Below, piece by piece: positions 1-13,100 of a DNA stretch of 64,000 bases. The DNA is from Amyelois transitella (lineage: Eukaryota > Arthropoda > Insecta > Lepidoptera > Pyralidae): contig NC_083533.1 in the NCBI RefSeq assembly GCF_032362555.1, forward strand, positions 3,415,001 through 3,479,000. The letters are read 5' to 3'. Every line of letters starts with the position of its first letter. The stretch's first letter is position 1. Position numbers and translations under genes: made by a program. The notes beneath the pieces are model-generated. The model was not told where the DNA came from. It worked only from the letters and a program-made list of their open reading frames with translations, and searched no databases.

Positions 1-135
1 ACTAAGGTATAGGCTAGCAACCTGTCACTATTTGAATCTCAATTCTATCATTAAGCCAAATAGCTGAACGTGGCCTTTCAGTCTTTTGATGATTGTTGGG
101 TCTGTCTACCCCGCAAGGGATATAAACGTGATCTT
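1..135 (+). mobile_element. TATG-tail SINE, 3' part
   Basis: Begins inside the element (ggctagcaacctgtcac) and runs to the hairpin end (tctaccccgcaagggatata, aacgtgat). The window edge or an earlier break removes its 5' part. Confidence 0.75.
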
Positions 136-144
136 AAGTTATGT

Positions 145-345
145 TTTAAAATCACGCCTCTTTCCCGCAGGGGTAGGCAAAGACTACATGTTTCCGTTTG
201 CCACGATCCCTGCATACTTCTTTCGCTTCATCCACATTCATAGCTCTCTTCATGCGAGCTCGTAGGTTTCGTGTAAACTTTACTGTACAGGACCTTGTTT
301 GTAACAGGTTGTAATTTAATCTAGATTTGTGTTTGTGCACTCTAC
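145..345 (-). mobile_element. LINE 3' end (C-terminal ORF fragment)
   Basis: The reverse strand encodes a decayed form of the peptide [20 protein letters not shown], then RDRGK and YPSGKEA with stop, the C-terminus of the TATG-tailed LINE seen best at 57605-57828. Confidence 0.7.
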
Positions 346-559
346 GTTAAAGAATTAGTCTTTGTGCAAACCTCTTTGTTTGAAAGTAGGTTAAGTGCTT
401 TTTGTTAACGTCTTAGCTTAGAACTGGTTATTTCTTCTTATTAGGATTTACATATTATTATACTTAGGTACTTATTTTCTATGATATGTTTTATGTTATG
501 CTATTACCTGAGTGAAATTTTAAGATTTATTTTAAGGCTTACTGCGGTCAGATGGGGTT

Positions 560-1130
560 ATTTATATGCACGTCTTTATCCCTTGCGGGGTAGACATAGC
601 CGATAGTCTTAAAGAAAAAACTTTACGGCCATTAGCTGCATGGCTCTATGATGGAATTGAGAGAATCTTTTCATACACACATACATACAATCACGTCTTT
701 GTTCCTTGTGGGGTAGACAGAGCCTACAGTATTCAAAATACAGATATGGCACGTTTAGCTTTTGGGCTTGATGATAGAATTGAGATTCAAATAGTGACAG
801 GTTGCTAGCCCTTCCCCTAAAAGAAGAATCCCAAGTTTATAAGCCTACCCCTTAGTCGCCTTTTACGACATCCATGGGAAGAGAAGGAGTGGTCCTATTC
901 TTCTTTTTTATTGGTGTCGGGAATCACACGGCACGACACACATAAATTAGTAAATAAATAATGTATGTGATCCTCTTATTGTCAGGTTGGCTGGAAGAGA
1001 TCCCACTTAGGGATAAGCCCGCCTTTGTAATGTACTGTTTTATATTTGTTATACGTACTCCTTTAGTGAACAATAAAGCATTAATTTACTTACTTACTTT
1101 TTAAAATAAATTAGTACCTAAATTATATCG
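560..1130 (-). mobile_element. TATG-tail SINE copies in the first GlyS intron
   Basis: A partial copy lies at about 565-660 and a near-complete minus copy at about 668-943 (hairpin end first, then ggttgctagcc, ending gggaatcacacggcac). The rest up to the acceptor at 1143 is AT-rich with no gene signal. Confidence 0.75.
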
Positions 1131-1143
1131 TTTTTTTTTCCAG

Positions 1144-4100
1144 TTGGCGGCATTTACACCGTTATCAGATCAAAGGCCTACGTTTCCACCGAGGAGATGG
1201 GAGAGAATTACTGTTTGCTTGGTAAGTATGACCACACCTTTATTTTTTTACACTTTTGGAAAGAACCTGTGATTCCCCTGTGACCCTCAAGATTGTGATT
1301 GTCGGGTTATTACATACAAACATACATTTATGTGCCGTGTGGTTCCCGGCACCAATACAAAAAAGAATAGGAACACTCCATCTCTTTCCCATGGATGTCG
1401 AAAATGGCGACAAAGGGATAATATACACATACATACATACACATCCCTTGTGGGGTAGATAGAGCCGAAAGTCTTGAAAAGACTGAATGGCCACGTTCAG
1501 CTATTTGGCTTAATGATAGAATTGAGATTCAAATAGTGACAGGTCGCTAGCCCATCGCCTTAACCTATTTAAAAATTAAACCTTTTTAAATTCAAAGGGC
1601 CATATAAGGAGCAATGCGCACGCACAGAAGTCGAGGAGGCAGAATTCCCGCCAAACTCACCTTTGACTGCCGCCGTCAATGCTATGAGAAGTCAGGGGTA
1701 TAAGGTGAGGTTTTATGTCGAATTATCACAATATATATTACACACACTCACACGCTAGTTATTTCTCTTTCAGTTTTCGACTCTGCCGTGTGGTTCCCGG
1801 CGCCAATACTAAAAAGAATAGGACCACTCCATCAGTGTGGCAGTCGGCCGCCATTACGTCATAGACTATCTCACAAAATGCAAGTTTTCTGTCACTCACA
1901 CGCGCGTACAACGCCGCCATTACGATGCTTCACATTTTTTTAACCACACTCCGTCCGCCTTTTTTTCTGCGCCTATTTACGAGTATGTATGCATATGTAA
2001 GGAAATCGGGAAAAAAACAACAGGTGGGATTAGGTTTTCTTGATTGTTTATAGCTGTGTGGTTCCCGGCACCAATACAAAAAAGAATAGGACCACTCCAT
2101 CTCTTTCTCATAGATGTCGTAAAAGGCGACTAAGGACTAGGCTTACAAACTTGGGATTCTTTTTTAGGCGTTGGGTTGGCAACCTGTCACTATTTGAATC
2201 TCAATTCTATCATAAAGCCAAATAGCTGAACGTGGCCATTCAGGCTTTTCAAGACTATTGGCTCTGTCTACCCCGCAAGGGATATAGACGTGACCATATG
2301 TATGTATGTATGTATCTTAAGCGAGAGATATACTCAAAAGCGAAATCAGCATAGTTGGATCAAGCTCAATATATACATATATACATATATCTGCTGTCGT
2401 GTGGTTCAAATAGGACCACTCCATATCTTTTTCATGGATGTCGTAAATGGCGTCTAAGGGAAAAACTGATAAAATTGAGATTCTTCTTGTAGGCGATGGG
2501 CTAGCAACCTTTCACGGTTTTTAATCTCAATTCCAACATTGAGCCGTACGGTTGAACGTTGCCTTTTAGTCTTTTCGAGACTGTCAAAAATTAAACAGAC
2601 TGTAAACTTAGTTTTTAAGTAATTTATTTGACGTCAACCAAGTTGTTAAACCATACGACAATTATTAAGCGATATAATAGTATCCTATAATAATGAATAA
2701 AATTTTGTCAACCCCGTAGTTGGTAAAGACGTGATTATATGTAATATACATACATACATATGGTCACGTCCATATCCCTTGCGGGGTAGACAGACAGACA
2801 GACAGTTGCTAGCCCATCGCCTAAAAAAGATAAGATGATGATTAAAATGATCATTTCTCATCCAGGTCGTCACTGGCACTTGGTTAGTGGACGGCAACCC
2901 GCAAATCATACTGTTCGACATCGGCTCAGCTGCGTGGCAACTGGACGGCTACAAGCAGGAACTGTGGGACACCACGTCCATAGGGATCCCCCACCTGGAC
3001 GTGGAGGCCAACGACGCGGTCATACTGGGCTTCATGGTGGCGCGGTTCATCGCCGAGGTGGGTGTTGTTGTGGAGGGAGAGAGTGGCTTAAAGTGAGAAA
3101 CAGACAGAAAGAGTGTCAAAAAGTGAAAATAAACGTGACAGAAAGAGACAGGGAGTGACGATAGAGTAAAAGATGAAAGAGACAAGAGAGTGAGGAAGGT
3201 AGAAAGAGAGTGGGAAAGAGACAACTGATGTCAGAATAAGATAGAAAAAGAGTGGGAAAGAGGCAACTGATGTCAGAATAAGATAGAAAGAAAGTGGGAA
3301 AGAGACAACTTATGACAGAATAATATAGAAAAAGAGTGGGAAAGAGGCAACTGATGTCATAATAAGATAGAAAGATAGTGGGAAAGAGCCAACTGATGTC
3401 ACAATAAAGCCATACAGCTGAATGTGGCCTTTCAGTCTTTTCAAGTCTGTTGGCTCCTGTCTACCCCGCATGGGACATAGAAGTGACTATATGTATGTAT
3501 GTATTTTATATATAAAATTCTCGTATCATAATGTTCGTTCCCGTACTCTTCCGAAACGGCTTGACTGATTCTCATGAAATTTTCTGAGCATATTGAGTAG
3601 GTCTGAGAATCGGCCAACATCTATTTTTCATATCCCTTAGTGATAAGGGTTGTCCACCCTTAACATTTTTTTTAACTCGAAATATACTTAAAAATTATTT
3701 ATATGGCAAAACAACGTTTGCCGGGACATCTAGCATTTTATAATACATACATACATACATATGATCACGTCTATATCCCTAGCGGTGTAGACAGAGCCAC
3801 CAGTCTTGAAAAGACTGATAGGCCACGCTCAGCTGTTTGGCTTAGTGATAGAATTGAGATTCAAGTAGTGACAGGTTGCTAGCCTATCGCCTAAAAGAGG
3901 AATCCCAAGTTTATAAGCCTATCCTTTAGTCGCCTTTTACGGCATTCGTGGGAAAGAGATGGATTGATCCTATTCTTTTTTGTAATGGTGCCGGGAACCA
4001 CACGGCACAATAAAACAAATATTTTATAACTAGAGGCCGCCCGCGACTTCGTCCGCAAGGAAACCCTATCAATCCCGCGGGAACTCTGGGATAAAAAGTA

Positions 4101-7100
4101 GCCTATGTGTTATTCTGGGTCTTCAGCTACCTACATACCAAATTTTATGGTAATCGGTTCGGTAGTTTTTGCGTGAAAGAGTAACAAACATCCATACAAA
4201 CTTTCGCCTTTATAATAGTAGTAGGATAAGAGAAAAAAATTAATTATCCTCACTGTTACAGTTCCGCACAGCAGCCGAGAGTTACAGCGATACTACGCCC
4301 CGCGTGGTAGCGCATTTTCATGAGTGGCAAGCCGGCGTTGGACTCATCATGCTCAGGTATACCACTTCAAATCTGTACATACATAGGTATAGGGTATGTT
4401 AAAAGTACCCGAAACCGCCGAGCTTGCATGAAGAGAGTTATGAATGTGGATGAAGCGAACGAAGTAGGCAGACTGAGCCGACAGTCCTGAAAAGACTGAT
4501 AGGCCACGTTCAGCTGTTTGGCTTTAAGATAAAATTGAGATTCAAATAGTGTCAGGTTGCTAGCTCATCGCCTAAAAAAGAATCCCAAGTTTATAATTAT
4601 GTAATTTATTGAACTTAAATATATTAACTTACATATAAATATATAGTAACTATATATAAGTAGTAGGTAGTCTCTGCCTACCCCTCCGGGAAAGAGGCGT
4701 GATTTTATGTATGTATGTATAAATATATACGGGACAAATTACACTGATTGAGTTAGCCTCGAAGTAAGTTCGAGACTTGTGTTACGAGATACTAACTCAA
4801 CGATACTGTATGTATTTTATAATAAACACTTATATAGATAAACATCCAAGACCGAGGCCAATCAGAGAAAGTTCGTTTCTCATCATGCCCTGGCCGGGAT
4901 TCGAACCCGGGACGCCCGGTGTCACAGACAAGCGCACTACCGCTGCGCCACAGAGGCCAAACACATACATATGGTCACGCCTATATCCCTTGCTGGGTAG
5001 ACAGAGCCAACAGTCTTGAAAAGACTGATAGGCCACGCTCAGCTATTTGGCTTAATGATAGAATTGAGACATATATTTTTTTCCAATTTCGTCTCGTTTT
5101 CAGAGTGCGGCACGTAGATGTCGCTACTGTCTTCACGACTCACGCCACGTTGCTTGGCAGATATTTGTGTGCTGGCAACACTGATTTCTATAACAATTTG
5201 GACAAGGTTAGTAATCTACCATATTAATATAATTATTTCAAAAGTCTGTTGTTTTTTTATAAATATACATTTGTAGCGCTGATTTTTATTACATTTGGAA
5301 TCTTAAAGAAATCGGCCAAGTGCGAGTCGTATTCGCGCGCGAAGGGACTTTTGTTACTGAAATATATATTTTTTTTTATATATTCACGTTTCTAACTTAA
5401 AATTGATGAAAAAATTTATACATATCGATATATGTACGTGTAATGTACATACTTACATACATCCATATGGTCACGTCTATATCCCTTGCGGGGCAGACAG
5501 AGCCAACAGTCTTGAAAGACTGAAAGGCCACGTTCAGCAGTATTAGATAGTAGAGTATTAGTATTAGAATTGAGATACAAATAGTGGTAGGTTGCAAGCC
5601 CATCGCTAACAAGAGGTATCTCAAATGTATAAACCTATGTCTTAGTCGCTTTTTACGTTATTTATTGTAATTAAAAATATTTTCAGTTTTCTGTTGACGA
5701 GGAAGCGGGAAAAAGACAGATATACCACAGATACTGTATGGAGAGAGCGGCCGCTCACATGACTCATATATTTACAACCGTTTCGGATATAACAGGTATT
5801 GCACTCATTTTGTTTAGGCACATAAATAAACATACATATACATATATTACGTCTATTACCCTCGCGGGGTAGATAGAGTCAACAGTCTTGAAAGACTGAG
5901 AGGCCACGTTCAGTTCACATTCACGTTCACGGCTTTCAAATAGTGAATCTCAAATGGCTAGCTCATCGCCTGCAAGAATAATTCCAAGTTTATTATCTTA
6001 TCCCTTAGTCGCATTTACAGACATCCATTTGAAAGAGATGGAGTGTTCCTGGTTGTTTTAAGGTTTTTTGAAATACATACATATATTCTAATTTATAACA
6101 AAAGTAAAAGCAAGAGCAAAAAACCGTATAAGATAGTGAATTAATGATATCTATTGAAAAGATCTTTATTATATAAAATTGCTTATCCATTTCAGGTGGT
6201 CAGAGTGGAAAGACAAAAATACAGTATATAAATATAATGCTCGAATCTTATTTTCGTTTGATTTATATATGTACATATTATATATACTAGAGGCCGCCCG
6301 CTACTTCGTCCGCATTGAAACCCTATCAATCCCGCGGGAACTCCTGGATAAAAAGTAGCCTATATGTTATTCTGGGTCTTCAGCTACCTACATACAAAAT
6401 TTCATCGTAATCGGTTCAGTAATTTTTGCGTGAAAGAGTAACAAACATCCTGACATACTTACAAACTTTCGCATTTATAATATTAGTAGGATTCCTTAAT
6501 TTATCTTTATTTATTCTGATTTTCTCGCCAGGGTACGAAGCGGAACATCTTCTTAAACGCAAACCGGACATCATAACCCCAAACGGTCTCAACGTGAAGA
6601 AGTTCTCAGCCCTCCACGAGTTTCAGAATCTTCATGCTCTGGCCAAAGAGAAGATTAACGAATTCGCCAGGGGACATTTCTATGGGTAAGTGCAATGAGA
6701 TTCAAAGCTATGTCATTACCCTGGCGTTTCCTCTGTGAAAAAGCCCGGAAAAAATATTTCAGCCCCCCACGAGTTGCAGAATATTTGTGCTCTGGCCAAA
6801 GAGAAGATTAACGAGTTCGCCAGGGGACATTTCTATAGGTAAGTGCAATTAAATTCAAGGCTATGTCATTACCCTGGCGTTTCCTCTATGTAGAAAAGCC
6901 CGGGGAAGATTTTAGCTCTCCATGAGTTTCAGAATCTTCATGCTCTGGCCAAAGAGAAGATTAACGAGTTCGCCAGGGGACATTTCTATGGGTAAGTGCA
7001 ATTAAATTCAAGGCTATGTCATTACCCTGGCGTTTCCTCTATGGGGAAAAGCTCGGGGAAAAAGATTTCAGCCCTTCATGAGTTGCAGAATATTTATGCT

Positions 7101-10100
7101 CTGACCCAAGAGAAGATTAACTAATTCAACAGGTGACATTTCTATGGGTAAGTGCAATGAGATTCAAAGCAATGTCATTACCCTGGCGTTTCCTCTACAG
7201 ACAAAAGCCCGGGGAGTGAAGTTTTACTTTTTAAGATATAAGAGTGTCAGTTACAAATGTGTTACTTTTAAAATAATAGATAGATTAATTGTAATAGCAT
7301 ATTAACAACTAGTATAGTAATATATATATTATTTTTGCAGCCATTTCAACTTCGATTTGGACAAAACTCTGTACTTTTTCATCGCCGGACGCTACGAGTT
7401 CGGGAACAAGGGAGCAGACATCTTCATAGAAGCTTTGGCTAGACTGAATCATTATTTGAAGGTATGTTTTTTTTGTATCTATACTAATATTTTAAAGCTG
7501 AAGAGTTTATTTGTTTGATCGCGCTAATCTCAGGAACATCTGGTTCGAATGGAAACTCTATTGAAATGGTCTATTGAAAACGAAAATTCTTTTTGTGTTC
7601 AATAGACCATTTATCGAGGAAGGCTTTAGGCTATATAGCATCACGCTGCAACTATTAGGAGCGAAGAAATAATGGAAAATGTAAAAAAACGGATTAAAAT
7701 ATTCATCCTTGAGGGCTTCAATGATGCCTAAAATAACTGTTCCACGCGGTCGAAGTCGCGGGCACAGCTAGTAAATATATAAAAGATAGTATGTACAGAT
7801 TTTCATTACTTTTTTTGTTTACAAACTTTCATTTCTTTTTCCATCTCTCTCCTATTGATGTATGTAATAAAATCCTACTAATATTATTAATGCGAAAGTT
7901 TGTGAGTATGTCAGGATGTCAGTATGGATGTTTGTTACTCTTTCACGCAAAAACTACTGAACCGATTACGATGAAATTTGGTATGTAGGTAGCTGAAGAC
8001 CCAGAATAACATATAGGCTACTTTTTATCCCCGAGTTTCCGTGGGATTGATACGGTTTCCACGCGGACGAAGTCGCGGGCGGCCTCTAGTATGTACATAA
8101 TGTACAAAGATATGTCAATACCATGTCAATTATTCACATGCATTTAAGAGGCCATTATGTCGGTGGACTTTATATGTATAGGCTGTTAATTATATAAATT
8201 GTATAAAATTGAGATAGTAAACTTGGGATTCTTCTTTTAGGCGATTTTGTATTCTCGAATTCTTATATTAAACCAAACAGCTGGACATGGTCCGTCAGTC
8301 TTACAAGACTGCTGGCTCTGTCTACCACGTAAGGGATACAGACTTATTTTTTTTCCATTACTTTCCCATGAATGTCGTGAAAGGCGATTAAGATATAGGC
8401 TTATAAACTTGGGATTCTTCTTATAGGCGATGTGCTAGCAACCTGCCAACTCTGGCTACCCCGTAAGGGATATACATACATACATACATAAAATCACGCC
8501 TCTTTCCCGGAGGGGTAGGCAGAGACTACCTCTTTCCACTTGCCACGATCTCTGCATACTTCCTTCGCTTCATCCACATTCATAACTCTCTTCATACAAG
8601 CTCGGCGTAAGGGATATAGACTTAATTATATGTATGTATGTATGTATGTTGCAGTCGTCAGGCTCAGAGATGACAGTAGTGGCGTTTCTCATCTTCCCCT
8701 CCAAGACGAACAACTTCAACGTGGAGAGCCTCCGAGGTCACGCCGTGACAAAGGCTCTCAGGGACACTATACACGATATACAGCAGAAGGTGGGCAAGCG
8801 CATGTACGACATATGTCTGAGGTAAATTCACTTTGTCAGTTTGTTTCGTCAATCCATTTCATCAGTCTTCTTTGTCAGTCAATTTCATCAGTCTTCTTTG
8901 TCAGTCAATTGCGAAAAAGAAAATTTAATGACTTGTTTTTAATTTTTGAACTATACATATTTTAATTCTTCATGACTAATTCAACAAAACTAAAAATTTC
9001 GTATTATCGATTATGAATAAATATGCGATTCTTCACGTTTAATTTTTATTGTTCTATTTTTTTTTTTCAAAGAGGCCACCTTCCCGAAGCTTCGGATCTA
9101 CTCCACAAAGACGACACAGTAAGACTGAAACGCTGTATATACGCATTGCAAAGAGATGGACTGCCGCCTGTCACCACGCATAATATTGTAAGTTATAAAC
9201 AGACAGAAGGGAGTTATGAATGTGGATGAAGCGAAGGAAGTGTGCAGAGATCGTGGCAAATGGAAAGAGGTAGTCTCTGCCTACCCCTCCGGGAGAGAGG
9301 CGTGATTTTATGTATGTATGTATGTAGAAACAGACAGGAATAGATCTTAGGCTTGATCAAAACTTAGCAGCGAAAGACTATGGCTGTTTCGCTTTTTTAT
9401 TATCACGTGAAACGGGACAGCGATAGTTTTTAGCGCGATAAAAAACGGCGCCTTTTTTTTACCACATCCTCCCATATTTACTAACTCTGCATCTTTTTTT
9501 ATGTCGTGTGGTTCCCGGCACCAATAGAAAAGAGAATAGGATCACACCATCACTTTTCCGTGAATGTCGTAAAAGGCGACTAAGGGTATAAGCTTTTAAA
9601 CTTGAGATTCTTCTTTTAGGTGATGGGCTAGCAACCAGTCACTTTATATGAATCTCAATTTTATCATTAAGCCAAATAGCTGAACGTGACATATCAGTCT
9701 TTTCAAGACTGTTGGCTCTATCTAGCCCGCAAGGGATATAGACGTGATTATATGTATGTATGTTTGTTTGTTGACAGGTGGACGATTGGAACGATCCCGT
9801 TTTAAATTCGGTGAGACGGTGTCAGCTGTTCAACACTGTCAATGATAAAGTCAAAGTGAGTACTGAATGAATGTTAATAATTATTAATTTTAACGGCCTC
9901 TGTGGCGCAGCGGTTGTGCGCTTGTCTTTGACACCGGAGGTCCCGGATTCGCTCGTTTTATTCATGTTTTTTAATGTAGACAATGTGCATTCGTCCATGA
10001 TTTACATTTAAGAGATCTATATTTGTATATTGACGTCGGATGAAAATGCTGCAGTGTAGTTTGTTCCGCCGCTTCTTCTACACATGCGCTTTGATTTAAG

Positions 10101-13100
10101 TGATTTGACATCAATAAGTGATACCTTGTATCTAATTTTGAAAATAAATCTAATCTATTCGAATCCCGGCCAGGGCATGATGAGAAAAGAACTTTCTCTG
10201 ATTGGCCTGGGTCTTGGATGTTTATCTATATAAGTATTATTACTTGTAAAATATACTCGTAGTATCGTTGAGTTAGTATCTCGTAACACAAGTCTCGAAC
10301 TTACTTCGAGGCTAACTTAATCTGTGTAATTTGTCCCGTATATATTTATTTTTTTATTATTAATATACTCGTACATACATATGGTCACATCTTTCTGCGA
10401 GGTAGACAGAGCCAACAGTCTTGAAAAGACTGAATGGCCACGTTCAGCTATTTGGCTTAATGATAGAATTGAGATTCAAATAGTGACAGGTTGCTAGCCC
10501 ATCGCGTAGAAAAGAATCCCAAGTTTGAAAGCCTATCCCTTAGTCGCCTTTTGCGACATCCATGGGAAAGAGATGGAGTGGTCCTATTCTTTTTTGTATT
10601 GGTGCCGGGAACCACACGGCACGGCATTATTAATAAAACTATTTTAATTTTGCTCCTGGACGTGATTATATGTATGTATGTGTTAAGCTTCATTCATTCT
10701 CGCAGGTAATATTCCATCCTGAGTTTCTCACCTCGACCAATCCCTTGTTCGGCCTTGATTACGAGGAATTCGTACGCGGCTGTCACCTGGGAGTGTTCCC
10801 GTCTTATTACGAGCCCTGGGGCTACACCCCGGCCGAATGCACAGTAATGGGAATACCAAGTATAACGACTAACTTATCAGGTAATGTGATCTAGTATTTT
10901 TTAATTTTATACACATACATACATACGGTCACGTCTATATCCCGTAATGGGAATAACAAGTATAACGACTAACTTATCAGGTAATGTGATCTAGTATTTT
11001 TTTAATTTTATACACATACATACATACATACATATGGTCACGTCTATATCCCGTAATGGGAATACCAAGTATAAGAACTAACTTATCAGGTAATGTGATC
11101 TAGTATTTTTTAATTTTATACACATACATACATACATATGGTCACGTCTATATCCCTTTGCTAGGTAGACAGAGCCAACAGTCTTGAAAAGACTGAATGG
11201 CCACGTTCAGCTGTTTGGCTTAATGATAGAATTGGGATACAAATAATACGGTAGGTTGCTAGCCCATTGCCCAAAAAAAAAGAATCCCAAGTTTGTAAGC
11301 CTATCCCTTTGTCGCCTATTACGACATCCATCCATGGGTCCTATTCTTTTTTGTATTGGTGCCGGGATCCACACGGCACAATTATTTCATCATGCCAAAA
11401 ACAGAACGTGGGCTATCAGTTATAAACTTGGGATTTCTCTTTTAAGCGATGGGCTTGCAACCTGTCACTATTTAAATCTCAATTCTATCACTAAGCCAAA
11501 CAGCTGAGCTGATATAGACGTGCTCATATGTATGTACCTATGTATGACAGAATTGAAATTCAAATAGAATAGTGAAATTTAGAAAAAGTGAATCCCGTCT
11601 TGCTTCCAGGTTTTGGTTGCTTCATGCAAGACCACATAGCTGATCCTATGTCATACGGTATCTACGTGGTGGACAGACGCTACATATCTCTGGAGGGCTC
11701 CGTGCAACAGCTAGCTCAGTATATGTTCGATTTTACTAAGTAAGTCTACTTTGTTTGATGATCTGTTGAATGAACGTGTGAATCACTGAGTGAATGAAGT
11801 TCGATTTTACTCAGTGGATCTTAAATTTGACGGTAGATTTCTTAGTAGGTTGATAAATTAGTAATATTTTAAGTACAAATTGAGTGAATGAAATAATAGA
11901 ATTGAAGCATGAAGTGTGAATGAGTTAATCAACGCGTGAATAAAAATTAGAATGAATGTGTAAAGGAAAATAGGATAATTAATTGAACGAGTGAGTGAAA
12001 GAGCTGCTTTATTCAATATAGGTAATGCTATGATCCTATGTCGTACGGTATCTCCGTAGTGGACAGACGCTACATATCTCTGGAGGGCTCCGTGCAACAG
12101 TTAGCTCAGTACATGTTCGATTTTACTAAGTAAGTCTATTTCGTTTGATGATCTGTTGAATGAACGTGTGAATTACTGAGTGAATGAAGTTGAATTTTAC
12201 TCAGTATGGAGGTAGATTAAAAATTTGACGGTAGATTTCGTGAACGAAAGAGCGAAGCATTGAGTGAATGAGTAGGTTGATAAATTAGTAATATTTTGAG
12301 TACAAATTGAGTGAATGAAATAATAGAATTGAGGCATGAAGTGTGAATGAGGTAATCGACGCGTGAATAAAAATTAGAATGAATGTGTGAAGGAAAATCG
12401 GTTAATTAATTGAACGAGTGAATGAAAGAGCTGCTTTATTCAATATAGGTAATGCTATGATCCTATGTCGTACGGTATCTACGTAGTGGACAGACGTTAC
12501 ATATCTCTGGAGGGCTCCGTGCAACAGTTAGCTCAGTATATGTTCGATTTTACTAAGTAAGTCTACTTTGTTCGATGATCTGTTGAATGAACCTGTGAAT
12601 GAAGTTCGATTTTGCTAAGTGTGAATCTTAAATTTGACGGTAGATTTCGTGAACGAAAGAGCGAAACATTGAGTGAATGTGTAGGTTAAATGAATTAATC
12701 AACGCGTGAATAAAAATTGGAATGAATGTGTGAAGGAAAAACGGATAATTAATTGAACGAGTGAATGAAAATGCTGCTTCATTTAATGTAGGTTATCAAA
12801 TATCGTACGGTATCTCCGTAGTGGACAGACGTTACATATCTCTGGAGGGCTCCGTGCAACAGTTAGCTCAGTACATGTTCGATTTTACTAAGTAAGTCTA
12901 TTTCGTTTGATGATCTGTTGAATGAACGTGTGAATCACTGAGTGAATGAAGTTTGATTTTACTTAGATGGAGGTAGATTTAAAATTTGACGGTAGATTTC
13001 GTGAACGTAAGAGCGAAGCATTGAGTGAATGTGTAGGTTAATAAGTAACATTTAGAGTGAAAATTGAGTGAATGAAATTATAGAATTGTGGCTTGAAGTG

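Noticed and set aside
2949..3224. Minus-strand Ser/Leu-rich ORF
   Set aside because: Antisense of the GlyS exon and the purine-rich minisatellite; low-complexity artefact.
6763..6838. Extra GlyS exon from the tandem copies
   Set aside because: The length (76 nt) would shift the frame between exons 6532-6685 and 7341-7461, which join perfectly without it.
8540..8965. 141-codon ORF as a separate gene
   Set aside because: It reads through a repeat into GlyS exon 8655-8821 in another frame. The GlyS frame is the conserved one.
12022..12129. Mutually exclusive GlyS exon copies
   Set aside because: Although 108 nt keeps the frame, the path begins with an in-frame TAA, and the first part of the true exon ([11 protein letters not shown]) is absent from every copy.
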